Origin: Rattus norvegicus
Lineage: Eukaryota > Chordata > Mammalia > Rodentia > Muridae
Length of the DNA stretch: 64,000 bases
Direction of reading: 5' to 3'
NCBI RefSeq assembly: GCF_036323735.1
Contig: NC_086025.1
Span: forward strand, 111,674,688-111,738,687
Shown one piece after another: positions 1 to 11,078 of this stretch. Position numbers and translations under genes: made by a program. Positions within the stretch are counted from its first letter, which is position 1; every line of letters starts with the position of its first letter. The notes beneath the pieces were generated by a model. That model was not told where the DNA came from, ran no database searches, and was given only the letters and a program-made list of their open reading frames with translations.

Positions 1-312
1 TCCATCTTTCCACCCATTCACTCATCTACCTGTCTATCCTTTCTCCCCTCTATCAATATATTCATTCATCAATCCATCCATTCATCAATCTGTCTGTTCA
101 TCCATCCATCCATCATCCATTTATCATCCACCCATCCATCGTCCATCCATTCTTCCATCATCCATCCATTCATTATCTATCCATCTATCCATCCAACCAA
201 ACTTCCATCCATTCACCCATCCATATATTTGCTTTAACCATCTGTCCATTACCCCATTCACCCATTTGTCCACTTCTTATTCTACCCATCCATCTGTCCA
301 TTTATTCATTGA
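1..312. repeat. Degenerate TCCA/ATCC tetranucleotide tract
   Basis: Almost the whole interval is built from CCAT, CATC and ATTC steps with scattered substitutions. It runs off the left window edge, so its true length is unknown. No gene is visible in it. Confidence 0.9.
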
Positions 313-429
313 TTGGAATCAACCCTAGCTGCAAAACTAAGATATGCACTCTATAACAGGTCCCAGGACATCAATGCACATGACATGCTTGTTACCTTTA
401 ATGAGATCATACTGTAAGTTGTGAAACAA

Positions 430-455
430 ATAATAATAATAATAATAATAATAAA
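430..455. repeat. (TAA)n microsatellite
   Basis: About eight uninterrupted TAA/AAT triplets. Confidence 0.92.
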
Positions 456-480
456 ACTCATTACCATTTCTACATATTGT

Positions 481-590
481 TTCTTAATAGCATTATCTGT
501 GAACCAAGTGCTATCCTAAGCAATTTACACTCATCATCATTTTGCTTAGTTCTAACAACAGCCCCAAGAAATCATGTATTGGTCAGTACT
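481..590 (+). mobile_element. MIR-like ancient SINE fragment
   Basis: The segment contains the order 'caagtgctatcctaagcaat', then a TTTACA-CTCAT stretch and AACAACAGCCCCA. This resembles the core and 3' part of MIR-family elements. It is old and diverged, and an L2 origin is possible. Confidence 0.42.
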
Positions 591-597
591 TTGATCT

Positions 598-760
598 ATG
601 CTGAGTAACAAAGAACCTTAAAACTCATTGGTTTAAAACAACAACTGTGTGGTCACCTTTCGAGATTCTGGAATCTGAGCTGGCTTCACTGTGGGGTTTG
701 CCCCATGGAAGCTCTCAGAACTTCAGGTTAGGTCCAACATTGTTGAAACACCAGCCAACC
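598..760. mobile_element. Ancient interspersed repeat fragment, family unclear
   Basis: The phrase CTTAAAACTCATTGG followed by TTTAAAACAACAAC is typical of old mammalian repeats carrying a 'cttagtggcttaaaacaac' motif. I cannot assign a family. The next 600 bases (761-1355) show no gene or repeat that I recognise. Confidence 0.3.
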
Positions 761-1355
761 CCCACCCCCATCCCACTGTTTAAAGCAAGCTGCCCACAGC
801 CACAAAAGGCATGGATACTAAAACACACTCCCCAGGAGCCATTGCCATAGGACACAAGCACAGTCAAGATTCCTTTCTTTCTGTTGTCACGAAACAAGCT
901 TGACTAGTGTATTTTCCTTTTTATAAAAAAGTAAGGTGATGTAAGAGGATTTGTTGGCTGTGTAACTGGAAACTCAGGTGTACATCCTACTTTTGTCAGG
1001 AATGGCTGGATCAAGGGGATCATTGGTGTCATTAAGGGCTTCTGATTCTGTCTGTGTCTCAGGTATATTCTTTCTATGTAGCTGGTAAGATAGCTGCTTA
1101 CACCTTAGAACCATATCCCAAAGCCAAGAGAATCTGTGATGAGGTGGTCTTGGAGGAAGTCCTAGGCAGATCTAGAATAGCTCATTTGGGGCCTCATGCC
1201 TGCCTTTAAACCAGTCCCTGTGAGGAGCAGACTGAGTGCTCTTATCAGTCAGGTCTAGAACCCTGCTCACCACTGCAGCTCTGGCAAACTGGGGGAAATG
1301 AACTACCTTTTTAAAATAGTAAGAGAAGGAGGAAAACATAAAAAAGAAAGGGCAG

Positions 1356-1450
1356 GGGTTGGGGATTTTGCTCAGTGGTAGAGCGCTTGCCTAGCAAGCG
1401 CAAGGCCCTGGGTTTGGTCCCCAACTCCAAAAAAAAAAAAAAAAAAAAAA
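1356..1450 (+). mobile_element. ID SINE (rat-type, young)
   Basis: The body matches the ID (BC1/tRNA-Ala-derived) consensus: GGTTGGGGATTTTGCTCAG, GTGGTAGAGCGCTTGCCTAG and the B-box-like GGTTTGGTCCCCA. A long A tail follows from 1429. A 13-bp target-site duplication, aaagaaagggcag, flanks it at 1343-1355 and 1451-1463. The intact tail and perfect duplication indicate recent insertion, as expected in rat. Confidence 0.95.
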
Positions 1451-1454
1451 AAAG

Positions 1455-1568
1455 AAAGGGCAGGTGGATAGAAACAGAGAGTGAGGAAAGACAGGAGGAG
1501 GGAGGGAGGAAGAAAGGAAGGAGGGGTGAAAGGAAGGGAAGGAGGGAGAGAGATGGAGGGAAGGCAAG
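1455..1568. repeat. Purine-rich GGAA/GGGA tract
   Basis: Nearly pure A/G on the plus strand (GGAGGGAGGAAGAAAGG style). The following 600 bases (1569-2187) hold nothing I recognise. Confidence 0.8.
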
Positions 1569-2187
1569 GTGGGTTCAGCTGCTCACAAAGGTTAAGACAG
1601 CTAGCAGAAAGGTGGCAGTGCCATGCTCACTTCAGATGAGAAGAACCAGTCCCTCGGTGACAGGGAGAGGCTGGTCCACATGAGATACGGGGTGATAAGG
1701 GCTCAGGTCTCACAGGTGCCAACCAGGCTTCTCTCCCAAATGTCTGGATTACACAATAGTATTGCAAAGGAACAGTGACTCTCAGAGTGGTCCAACGATG
1801 ACGGAAACCCAGCTATGCTTCTGAGGTGATGGGCAGGGCCAAGTACTGGGCAGTGGTGAGCGATGATTCAGGGGACTTGCCCAGTTGGCTGGCCAGGCCT
1901 GAGAGACGGTCATTCTAGGACAAGGGAGCAACATGTTCAAACGTGCCTGGGAGCCGGTGATTCTGAAAGACTGACAGAAGAAAGTGGCTTCCAAGCTGGG
2001 TGCAGATGGTCTCTGGTCCAGGTTGTGTTACAGGGGTCCCCAGAATTGACCTCTGACTCCAGCTTGAGCCATAGGCTAAGAAACCCAGTGCAGCCCCCAG
2101 CAGTTCCTCAGCTCTTCTGAGAAATGTGACCACATCCACGGTGGATTTTTGTTTACAAATATTTTCTTTGTTTTTTAAAATAATAAT

Positions 2188-2376
2188 TTGTTTATTTTTA
2201 TTTTATGTATATTGCATTGGTGATTTGATCACATGCATGTCTGTGTGAAGGTGCTGAATCCCCTGGAACAAGAATTAAAGACAACTGTGGGCTGCCATAT
2301 GGGTGCTGGGAATTTAACCCAGGTCCTCTGAAAGAGTAGCCAGTGCTCTTAACCACTGAGCCATCTCTCCAATCCC
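2188..2376 (-). mobile_element. B2/B3 SINE
   Basis: The plus strand ends in GTGCTCTTAACCACTGAGCC followed by ATCTCTCCAATCCC. This is the reverse complement of the B2 head, where GGCTGGAGAGATGGCTCAG carries the A box. The T-rich start is the tail. Confidence 0.75.
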
Positions 2377-2540
2377 ACAAATGTCTTTCTTTAATCACGA
2401 ATAATTAAAGACTAGTTACTATACTTAGAGGGTTATCTTTTTAAGTTTGAAATGGACAAATATTAGTTATATGCTGTGAGTTTCATTTTGACATTCTCAT
2501 ACATGCATGCAATGTGTTTTGATTTTATTCATGCCCTGTC

Positions 2541-2891
2541 TCATTTCTATCTGCTATGATAAAACACCGTGACCAAAAACAACTTGGTCAAGAAATCTCA
2601 CTCCACAGTTTACAGTCCGCCAAGGGGAACCAGGGCAGGAACTGGAGGCAGGAACTGATGCAGAGGCCATGGAAGGATGCTGCTACCTGACTCGCTTCCC
2701 ATAGTTTGCTCAATCTTATACAACCCAGGACCAACTGCCAAGGTGGCCACATCCACAGTGGTTTGGACCCGTATACATCAACTGTTAATTAAGAAATAGC
2801 CACACAGACTTACCTATAGGCCAATCTAATGGGGCCTCTTCTCCGTTGCTGCTCCTTCCTCTCAGATGACTATGACTTGTGTCAAGTTGAC
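2541..2891 (-). mobile_element. Rodent MaLR-type LTR (MT/ORR1 group)
   Basis: On the plus strand it reads ATGATAAAACACCGTGACC near the start and ends TGTGTCAAGTTGAC. These are the two ends of a very common rodent MaLR-like solo LTR in antisense. The middle block (GGAGGCAGGAACTGATGCAG) also fits. No internal retroviral sequence is attached. Confidence 0.7.
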
Positions 2892-2956
2892 AAAAAAAAA
2901 AAAAAAAAAAAACCAACCAAACAAACAAAAAACAAACAAACAAACAAAAAAAACTA
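2892..2956. repeat. A-rich / (CAAA)n tract
   Basis: A run of about 19 A residues, then AACC/CAAA repeats, directly abutting the LTR. Confidence 0.92.
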
Positions 2957-3189
2957 ATGAAAACCTTTTACCTCTTGACTCCTTCCCCACCCCCTTCCGA
3001 GCTAGTCTCACTTCCGTTTCCACAGTGTTTTGTTGTGAGGATTCTTTCCAGGGGTGCAGAAGCATCATTCTCTCCCTCTTCCCAATGACAAGCTGAGATT
3101 CGAACATTAAAATCCAACCAGTAGGACATAGCTGATCTGATCAAAATGGTGGCTGTTTCACATGGAGAGCCACACTCAACAGCAGTGGC

Positions 3190-3420
3190 TGAGTAAAATT
3201 CTGGCAAGGAGCAGAAAGGGACGTATAAGGTCCCACCCTTCTCTGAGGATCCAGAGGTTGTTAATGGTTGCTGGGGGAATGGGAGCCATTTTCTTTGCTG
3301 TGTTTCTATAAATAGCCCCTTACCTGTGCTCCCGTGGAGAACCCTAATTAAACTCTGTTGGGTTGTTTAGCTATTATGAAGGAGGCTTCACAGCACAAAG
3401 CGCTGAGAGACATTCGTCCC
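3190..3420 (+). mobile_element. L1 (Lx-like) 3' UTR fragment
   Basis: The blocks GTTAATGGTTGCTGGGGGAA, CATTTTCTTTGCTG and ACCCTAATTAAACTCTGTTG occur in the order found in rodent L1 3' UTRs. It is diverged and has no ORF2 sequence. Confidence 0.42.
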
Positions 3421-3636
3421 AAATGCAATGCGAAGGGGTCATTTAGAAACCAAGGTGAGCGAGGGCACAGAGTGCAAAAACAAGTCTTGCTTTCTTATGT
3501 CTACCTTAAGGTTACCAGGTAAATATCAGTATGTTCTTTTACAGTCTATGGGATCTCACTCCTAAAACTCAAAGGCTATGATGATAAAAAACAGCTGTAC
3601 TATAAGACTTGATGGCTCTTAAACTTCTCACAAAAG

Positions 3637-3832
3637 GCGCTAGAGAGACAGCTCAGTTAGCATATATTGCTTTTGCAGAGGGCTGGACTTCAGTTCCCAG
3701 GACCTACAACCTTAACTCCAGGGGATTCAATGCCTTCTTCTGACCTACAAGGAAAACTGACTTCATGTGCATGCACATACCCACCCACAGACACACATGC
3801 ATACACAGAAGGCAAAATAAATCCTTTAAAAA
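3637..3832 (+). mobile_element. B2/B3 SINE
   Basis: GCGCTAGAGAGACAGCTCAG (A-box region) is followed by GGACTTCAGTTCCCAG and GGATTCAATGCCTTCTTCTG. It ends in an A-rich AAATAAATCC tail. Confidence 0.75.
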
Positions 3833-4938
3833 ACCATTCTCACAAAGGGAAGCTACTCCATTATTAGAGCAATGTTATGTGTCTAACAGACAACTAAAAC
3901 AGTATGTCCTCGTCTCCTAAGATTTACCCGCATGAATTAAATCTCCACTAGATTCTGCCTCCTTTAACGATTTACCAACATCACGGTTATTGGACACCTC
4001 ATGGTAAAGAAGTCCTGCTGTTTGGGTGCCTGTCTTTGTCACAACAATCTAATACATGTTTTATTGCATGTACATGGTTTGAGGTCTCCAGTAATGGCAG
4101 TGTCTCTCCAGATTCTTCTTTGAGAAACCCACATCTATGCTGTCAGAAATGTCTGTCTTTCCCTCTGATTGCTTCTCTTTCCATAACCCTGATATTTAAA
4201 TCAAAATGTCTTTATTCGTCCCCAACTCTGCTTTGTAAGCTAGCTAGTCCTAAAATTATTCTCTTTCTGAAAGTCACAAATCTTACATTGCCCAAAGTCA
4301 AGGTTTCTAAAAGTCTGGAGGAATTCCCCAGACTGCTGTGGATGGCAGTGGAGACCTATGCTTTCTGTTTGGCCCACAAAACATGACATCTTGGGGGGCT
4401 CATCTGAGATCCCTTTGAAGTATGGCTGCTTGATTTTTTTTTGTTGTTGTTGTTGTTTAGCACTAGTGCTCAACTTTTTCATGATATTCTTGGTTCCTCT
4501 GCACATATTTTTTTCTGGCCAGAGGCACACATCAATCTAATGCTTGCCACTAGCATTAAAACAAGAAATGTTTTAGCCTCATCCATGCCCTGTTTCTGGA
4601 TTAGGAGAAACGCTACCAGCTCAGCCAGGCAGACATACATGAGGGTTAATCAGTCAGTGACTCGAACCCCTCACCAAGTTCCGAAGAGCATGCAGGGCAA
4701 GCTGTGACTCTTGCCTTTGCCTCACAAATTTTAACATTCAATCCTGGGTGTGAATCTCCCCACCCCTGTCATTTTCCTGGGGCATGTCTTGCCAGCTTTG
4801 TACCTTAGGCTTCTCCTGTGTACACGAGGTGGTTGACAGAATTGGCTGTACCGAACTCCAAGTTCTAAATGGTCAAGACAGTACATTCAATGACATGAGG
4901 CATGAGTTCAGAACTCAACACTTAGGTAAACTTTTAAA
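3833..4938. other. No gene recognised
   Basis: Unique-looking AT-rich sequence. The only feature I can support is a short (TTG)n run at 4441-4458. Short ORFs here have no codon-usage or domain support. Confidence 0.6.
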
Positions 4939-5061
4939 AGTTGGGCATGGCTGTGGGGCCCCTGGAGCCCTGGTGCTGTAAAGGGTGAAGACAGAAGAAT
5001 TGCTGAGTCATGAGGGCTTCTAGGCCAGCCTCAGGTTAAATAAGAGACCCTGTCTCAAAGG
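4939..5061 (+). mobile_element. B1 SINE, diverged
   Basis: GTTGGGCATGGCTGTGGG starts it, TTCTAGGCCAGCCTCAGG lies in the middle and AGACCCTGTCTCAAAG ends it. This is the order of 7SL-derived B1. Confidence 0.72.
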
Positions 5062-5154
5062 AACAATTCCGAGTATAGTATGAACAGAACACCCAATATC
5101 CTCCTATGGACTTCGTATGCATCCCCCACACAAGTCAATATACACCACACGTGC

Positions 5155-5535
5155 ATATTGTTCAGTTTGCTTCTCTGATTCTGAGATCAAATACTGTGAC
5201 CAAGTGCAACTTGGGGAGAAAATAGGTTATTTAGCTTGTAGGTTACAGTCCATTGTTGAGGGAAGCCAAGATAGGAAGTTGGGGTGGGAACCTGAAGGCA
5301 GGAGCCAAAGCAGAGACCACAGATGGGTGCTGCTTACTGGCTTGCTTCCCTTGACTTTCAACTAACTTTCATAGACAGCCAGGCTACATGCCCAGAGAAG
5401 GCACCATCCTCTGTGTGTCCTCTACATCAATTAGCAATAAAAGAAATGCCCCCATAGTTATGTTCATGGACCAATATGATGGAGACAATTCCTCAATGGA
5501 GGTTTTTTCTTTCTGGAATGTTAAGGTGACAGCTG
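5155..5535 (-). mobile_element. MaLR-type LTR, diverged
   Basis: On the plus strand, AATACTGTGACCAAGTGCAA and CTTGGGGAGAAAATAGGTTA are followed by GTGCTGCTTACTGGCTTGCT. This matches the antisense MT/ORR1-group LTR seen at 2541. Confidence 0.55.
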
Positions 5536-5561
5536 AAACTGTCACACAGGCAGACAAACAG

Positions 5562-5563
<2 letters not shown>

Positions 5564-5650
<87 letters not shown>
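5564..5650. repeat. (CA)n then (GA)n compound microsatellite
   Basis: A pure CA run to 5596, the linker ATG, then a pure GA run of about 50 bases. Confidence 0.98.
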
Positions 5651-5652
<2 letters not shown>

Positions 5653-5789
5653 AGTCCCGATCTAGTTTTATAACTGCCCCAATTTCTGCAGTCAAAATCC
5701 CTTTCAGTAGGATCTGTCTTGGAATCAGGATAAAAAGGAACAAATATTTGATCAGAAACAGATATCGGTGTGTTGACCTAATAGTGCCT

Positions 5790-5993
5790 TCTGGGGCTTT
5801 CCCACTGGGAACCAACCTGAAGCTCAGCTCTACTGACCAAAGAGACTCAAAGACTTGAATACATGCTCCAAATGAGCCTGGTTTCAGATCTCCAGTTCCC
5901 AGTACCCTGCACCATGTATTTTGGGAATTGAAACTCTTATCTTCCTGGTTGCAAGGCAACGTCTTTATTGACTGAGCTATCTCCCAGCCTCCG
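5790..5993 (-). mobile_element. B2/B3-like SINE, old
   Basis: The plus strand ends TTATTGACTGAGCTATCTCC, then CAGCCTCC, the reverse complement of a B2/B3 head. The body is diverged. Sequence from 5994 to 6114 is unassigned. Confidence 0.5.
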
Positions 5994-6114
5994 TAACAGG
6001 TCACACAACAGTGTGTGCTAATCTCTTGTGTGACAGCCCATTCAGCTGTGTTCATGACTCACACTGTGCTACACTGGTAACAACTCAGCAGGTGACAGAC
6101 TCAATACTGTATAT

Positions 6115-6196
6115 TCTAGCCTTGAATGTGTGCATGGTCTCCCGCCCAGTCTCCTGAATGCTAGGATTGCAGGCACACACCATCGTGTCGTGCTCA
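6115..6196 (-). mobile_element. B1 fragment
   Basis: CTCCTGAATGCTAGGATTGC followed by AGGCACACACCATC is the antisense B1 5' region. The interval 6197-6750 shows no gene. Confidence 0.42.
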
Positions 6197-6750
6197 CTTA
6201 TGACCCTGAGGGTTTACCATCATTTATGAAATCTGTCATTAAGCAAATTGTTATTACAAGGTTCCTGGCACCTTTTTTCCCTAAGCACAGTGTTGCGTTG
6301 TTGCCTTGGGTCACTTAGTATATTAGACATCAGTCTACTGGGCCAAGTGTATCTAGATCAACCTTTCTCACAGGTCTGCTTAGAGCATCAAAACTTTTCA
6401 TGATGAATTAATCTATAAAGATTAATCTCCACACTGTACATGTGTGCCAAGCTGGAGACCCCTCCTCAGGTCCTTTGATGGGCACAAATGACCTGTGGCT
6501 CACTTTGACTGAGAAGATGGTAAGAGAGGACTGTGCCTATCTGGAACCCAGAGCTCAGACTTGATGCAGTTTCTACCTATGCTCTCCCAGCCATCAAGAA
6601 GTGTAGATAGACTACTAGTGATGAAAGCTCATGGGCCCACCCTGGCACCCACTGTCCCACAGCTGAGCACAGCCCTATTAGTGATTCCCCTAATCACACC
6701 AAGTGGAGACCTAATTATACCATGTAAAGAACTGCCCACCTTACCTCAGT

Positions 6751-7223
6751 GCATCCACAGAACCATTAGCCTGGTGCATCCACAGAACCATTAGCCCAGT
6801 GCATCCACAGAACCATTAGCCCAGTGTGTCCACAGAACCATTAGCCCAGTGCATCCACAGAACCATTAGCCCAGTGTCCACAGAACCATTAGCCCAGTGC
6901 ATCCACAGAACCATTAGCCCAGTGTGTCCACAGAACCATTAGCCCAGTGCATCCACAGAACCATTAGCCCAGTGCATCCACAGAACCATTAGCCCAGTGC
7001 ATCCACAGAACCATTAGCCCAGTGCATCCACAGAACCATTAGCCCAGTGCGTCCACAGAACCATTAGCCCAGTGTGTCCACAGAACCATTAGCCCAGTGC
7101 ATCCACAGAATCATTAGCCCAGTGCATCCACAGAACCGTTAGCCCAGTGTATCCACAGAACCATTAGTCCAGTGTGTCCACAGAACCATTAACCCAGAGC
7201 ATCCACAGAACCATGAGTCAAGC
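6751..7223. repeat. 25-bp minisatellite, 19 units
   Basis: Tandem array of GCATCCACAGAACCATTAGC + CCAGT. I count 19 consecutive units. Unit 6 is 23 bp (GTCC start). Two main head variants alternate, GCATCC (most) and GTGTCC (about four units), with decay in the last five units. The low divergence of the central units implies recent homogenisation and probable copy-number polymorphism. Confidence 0.98.
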
Positions 7224-7429
7224 TTGATATTTAAGCCACAAATAAGCACAGTAGAAAACGGAGAGAGAGACTGGTTCTAAATTTGGAAACTGTGCCATTG
7301 GCTCCCACGGGCAGGTGGAATTGGGTGGGCTTAGGTGCAGAGCATCAGCTGAGGCTGCGGAGTCAGGAACCAGAGGCTGCAGAAAGGACTGCCCTTTGTG
7401 AGACTACACCATAGAGGCCCAACTTTGAC

Positions 7430-7562
7430 AGTATTTTTCTGAGGGTGTCTCAGAGAGCCCAAGCTGTTCTAGAACTTACTATAGCAATAGAGTGACCCTG
7501 AACCTCTGATGCTCCCCACCCCTGGAGTGCTGGAATTATGGGCATATGCCAGCACACCCAGG
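7430..7562 (-). mobile_element. B1 SINE, old
   Basis: The antisense order TGTTCTAGAACTTACTATAG, then GTGACCCTGAACCTCTGATG, then GGAGTGCTGGAATTATGGGC fits a diverged B1. Confidence 0.55.
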
Positions 7563-7588
7563 TTGTGTTGTTGTTTTGGTTTGGGGGT

Positions 7589-7735
7589 GTTCTGTTCTGT
7601 TCTGTTCTGTTTTGTTTTGTTTTGAGACAGGGTTTCTCTGTGTAGCCTTGGCTATTCTGTAATTCACTCTGTGGACCAGGCTAGTCTTGAACTCAGAGAT
7701 CTGCCTACCTCTCACCACCACCCAGCTCACACCCA
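7589..7735 (-). mobile_element. B1 SINE with TTCTG/TTTTG tail
   Basis: GAGACAGGGTTTCTCTGTGT, GGACCAGGCTAGTCTTGAAC and TCAGAGATCTGCCTACCTCT form a clear antisense B1. The (TTCTG)n/(TTTTG)n run in front is the complement of its A-rich tail. Part of the 5' half appears deleted. Confidence 0.82.
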
Positions 7736-8149
7736 GTTTTATTCAGTGATATAGATAGAACCCCGGGGCTTCATTAAGCAGAGAAAAGGATGTGGTAGCT
7801 GTTCAGCTTCCAAGCAGAGTCCAAGCAATAGAGGAGTCCCCACAGTTCTTTCAGAGCTAGGATTCAGCGTAAGTAAGAAATCGCTTCCAGAGCAAGATAA
7901 AACCCTGGGATTGATCCCTAACATTGCACTCCCAAAACAAACAAGCAAACAAATGGAATAGATCTGTTATGATAAAGCCAGTAGACACATCAAATAAGCT
8001 TTACCCAGCCGTTCCTGTATCTCTGCAGGTGGAGGCCGCGATCCGGGCAGAGTCACAACCTTTGCAGGGTTCAGGGTAAAGACGCACACCAGAAGTGCTT
8101 ATAAATCCTCTCAGCTAGACTAAAGAGGGCGTTTTCCAGTTAGCCCACT
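7736..8149. other. No gene recognised
   Basis: At 7895-7945, AAACCCTGGGATTGATCCCT looks like the tail of an ID/B4 SINE. The rest is unassigned. Confidence 0.45.
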
Positions 8150-8525
8150 GTGATGGTTCATCTTCACAGCTAACTTGACTGAAACTAGAGTCACCTAGGA
8201 GATGTGTCTGGAGGGTGTTTCCTACGATGATCAACTGAGCAGGAGGACCCCTCTGCAGACAGGCAGTGTCCTCCCATGGGCTGGGTGGAGACCTACCCTG
8301 GATAAAGGCTGTACCCTCACATTAGCTGGGCAACTGGAAGAAATAAAGTGGGAACAGGAAGGAAGGTGGGAAGGGTTCAGGGGCTCCTCTTCCTCTGCTT
8401 CCTGGTCATCTATGGAGCAGACAGTTTTTCTTCATTCACACTCCTGCGCCACGGTGGTCTACCTAAGTGCATGAGGCCGAGAGACCCCGCACTGAAGCCT
8501 CTGCAGCTGAGCCAAGCTTGATCTT
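8150..8525 (+). mobile_element. Ancient LTR-like repeat (MaLR/MLT style)
   Basis: TGTGATGGTTCATCTTCACA, CTAACTTGACTGAAACTAGA, GTGTTTCCTACGATGATCAA and GAAATAAAG appear in the order of old MaLR LTRs. It is heavily diverged and the family is uncertain. Confidence 0.42.
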
Positions 8526-8782
8526 TTCAAGTTGTTTTTATTGTCTGGTGCTTCCTCTCAGAGACATGAAATAGCTACGCTATCTAACTTGCTCAAACAG
8601 TGTGTCCTTGGAAGCATTATGTGTGTAGATGTTGGGGTATACTGGAATCTTATGTGTGTCTTTGGGGGTACACAGGAATCCCAACAGGGGTCATGGAAAA
8701 CCCACAATGATTTTTGATGCAAATGACTGGTGAAAGCCTTGTTCACAAGGAGGTGGACACTATTCCTGTTAACAAAGCTTTG

Positions 8783-8892
8783 AGGGCTGGAGATGGACAG
8801 CTGGTGAAGGGGCTTCCTTCCAAACCTGGGACCTGAGTTCAATTCCTGGGACCTGCAGGGTGGAAGAAGAGAATCGACTTCTACAAGTTGTA
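8783..8892 (+). mobile_element. B3A-like SINE
   Basis: GGGCTGGAGATGGACAGCTG head, CCTGAGTTCAATTCCTGGGA, and the B3-type GGGTGGAAGAAGAGAATCGA with an ACAAGTTGT end. The CA tract that follows is its usual tail. Confidence 0.6.
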
Positions 8893-8901
8893 CATACATG
8901 C

Positions 8902-8955
<54 letters not shown>

Positions 8956-8987
8956 GGGACAGACTGGTAGGTAGGTAGGTAGGTAGG

Positions 8988-9025
<38 letters not shown>

Positions 9026-9026
9026 C
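8893..9026. repeat. (CA)n, (GGTA)n and (GATA)n compound microsatellite
   Basis: CA dinucleotides to 8953, then a short spacer, about six GGTA steps and about nine GATA steps. Confidence 0.97.
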
Positions 9027-10504
9027 GAATAACTATGTAATATTTTTTTGAAGAGAGGTCATTGAGACCCTGGGTTTCACAGGAAGAAAGTAAAGGAAGC
9101 TACTGGGCTGCCAATGTAGACATTTTAAAGGACAGGTGACTCAAAAGTTAGAGCCAGGAGACCAGAAGGCAGAGTCAAGAGGTAAAAATGGCGCTGTAGA
9201 GAATCGCTTCAAGGTGAAGTAGTGTCTCTTGCCCTGTGCCCTCAGCTAGATCTCTGCACTTGCATGGGATCGATGTCAACTCTGGGCTTCCTTTTTTCTT
9301 AGTTTTGAATGAGAGTGTCTCCGTGTTTACCTTGCCAGTGTATGCAAGGTTATTTACTGTTAAAATAACCTCTTTTTAATTCACAAAGTTTTGAAGGAGG
9401 AGCAGCCATGCTTGTGGCGCCTCAGATACTGATCTCCAAGGCTCCTTCTTGATGTCTCCATGATCTGACTTGCCTCTTGGAAGTTGTCCTCTGGTGTCCA
9501 CAATGGTCAGGGATCACATGCGTGCACACATTTGTTTGCATGTGTGTTCACGGACATGAACACAAAGGAGGAGTGGGAGGGACAGGAGGAGGAAGGGGAG
9601 CGTCATTCATCTTGGAACGAATTCGTCTCCCTGTGGAGAGCTGAGATATACACAGCCGTTTCTCTTTGGAGTTGGGAGTCATTAAAACAAAACAAAACAC
9701 CTTTCTAGGGAACTACCTTCAGCTTCCAAGTTCTGTTTCTCCTGTTTATCTTTTTCACACCTTACAGTGGGGGAGAAGGCAAGAATCGCTTGGCAAATCT
9801 GCATTTGACACTCTGGTTTGCTCGTTCAGCTAAGTGCTCTAGAGCAGAGTACAGAGAACTCAGGCCTGGCCTTCCAGCCAGTCTCCCCTTCCCAGCTCTT
9901 TGAACAATTCCTGAACAATGGCCGAGAAACCTGATGTGTGCAAGATGACTCTTGCAGAAACTCTTGCATCTAGATTCTCTTAGGACACGGAAGCACTGGT
10001 CAGCTCCCGCCTGGCACCTTTGGCTCACGGTCCAGGGGAAGCAGCTCCCTGTCATCGGGTAGATGCTGATGGATCTACCAAAGGCCAAGTAAGCATGCAA
10101 TGCATCATGGGAAAATAAACGATAAGGCAGCTTCCCTGACTTTGGGCTTCTCTCCAAGGGGACAGGAGAGCTGGAAAGCTCTACTTTCCTGCTCTCCTAG
10201 ATCTCTTCCTGCAAGGCGTCTTTTGTGACTCACTTTGGCACCTGCTCCAGGTGCAACAAGTGGGCCTGGAGGAGGGCACCACAGAGCAGTGGGGCAAAGT
10301 GGGCAGAGCTGTTCAGTGCCTGTCTATCAGGCTGAGCTAGCCATGTGGTCCCCAACCTGCCTGGCCCTGCTTCCCAGTGAAGGGATTACCTGTGCTCACC
10401 GACCCAACTGGCTTGTTTTCCCCTTCATGTGCGTAGTGCATGTATGTGAGTTTGCGTGTGTGTATGTGAGTGTGTACATCCACTCGGAGTTTTTCCCCAA
10501 TCAC
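9027..10504. other. No gene recognised
   Basis: Mostly unassigned. At 9480-9565, GTTGTCCTCTGGTGTCCACA and nearby GT/CA steps look like a B3 SINE tail. Open frames here are short and unsupported. Confidence 0.5.
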
Positions 10505-10640
10505 TCGCTACCTCGTTCAATTAGTCAAGGCCTGCCAGCTGAACCCCAAACAGCTAGTCTGACTAGCCAGCTTATTCTAGAGATCCCTGCCTCTTCCTTC
10601 CCAGTGCTGTGGTTACAGGCATGCACCATCTAAATACATT
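10505..10640 (-). mobile_element. B1-related SINE fragment
   Basis: CCCAGTGCTGTGGTTACAGG followed by CATGCACCATC is the antisense B1 5' end. The upstream part is diverged. Confidence 0.4.
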
Positions 10641-10752
10641 GTTTATTTTATATTTAATCCTACAGAATGTGCACCCTTTCTGGGGCATGGGGTGATGCTT
10701 TGGTATGTGTTGATCCTCTGTTGCTGCCAGTAAGGGCACAAAATATTTCCAT

Positions 10753-11078
10753 CTGTGGTGGCTTGAATTAAAACCACCCCTAACACACAGGCTCATATGT
10801 TTAAATACTGACTCGGTCTCCCATTGGTGGAACTGTTTGGGAAGTATGAGGAGGTGTGGCCTTGTCAGAGGAATGGGCTTTGAGGTTTCGAAAGCCACTC
10901 GCCATTTTCTGCCTCATGCCTGTGGCTCAAGGGGTGAGCACCCAGCGGTTCCTTCCACAACGCCTTCACCCCACCATCATGAATTCTAATCCTCTAGAAC
11001 CATTGAGCCCAACTAAATGTTTTCTTTTAAAAGTTGCCTTGGTTACGGCATTTCATCACGGCAATAGAAAAGCAATGG
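10753..11078 (+). mobile_element. Rodent LTR (TGTGGTGGTTTGAAT family)
   Basis: It starts TGTGGTGGCTTGAATT, continues GGTGGAACTGTTTGGGAAGT and GAGGTGTGGCCTTGTCAGAG, and ends AAGTTGCCTTGGTTACGGCA and GGCAATAGAAAAGCA. The same family recurs at 19081. LTRs of this kind begin TG and end CA. Confidence 0.72.

Noticed and set aside
1356..1430. tRNA gene at the ID element
   Set aside because: ID elements derive from tRNA-Ala and keep box A/B-like sequence, but the copy has an A tail and target-site duplication and lacks a full cloverleaf. It is a SINE, not a tRNA gene.
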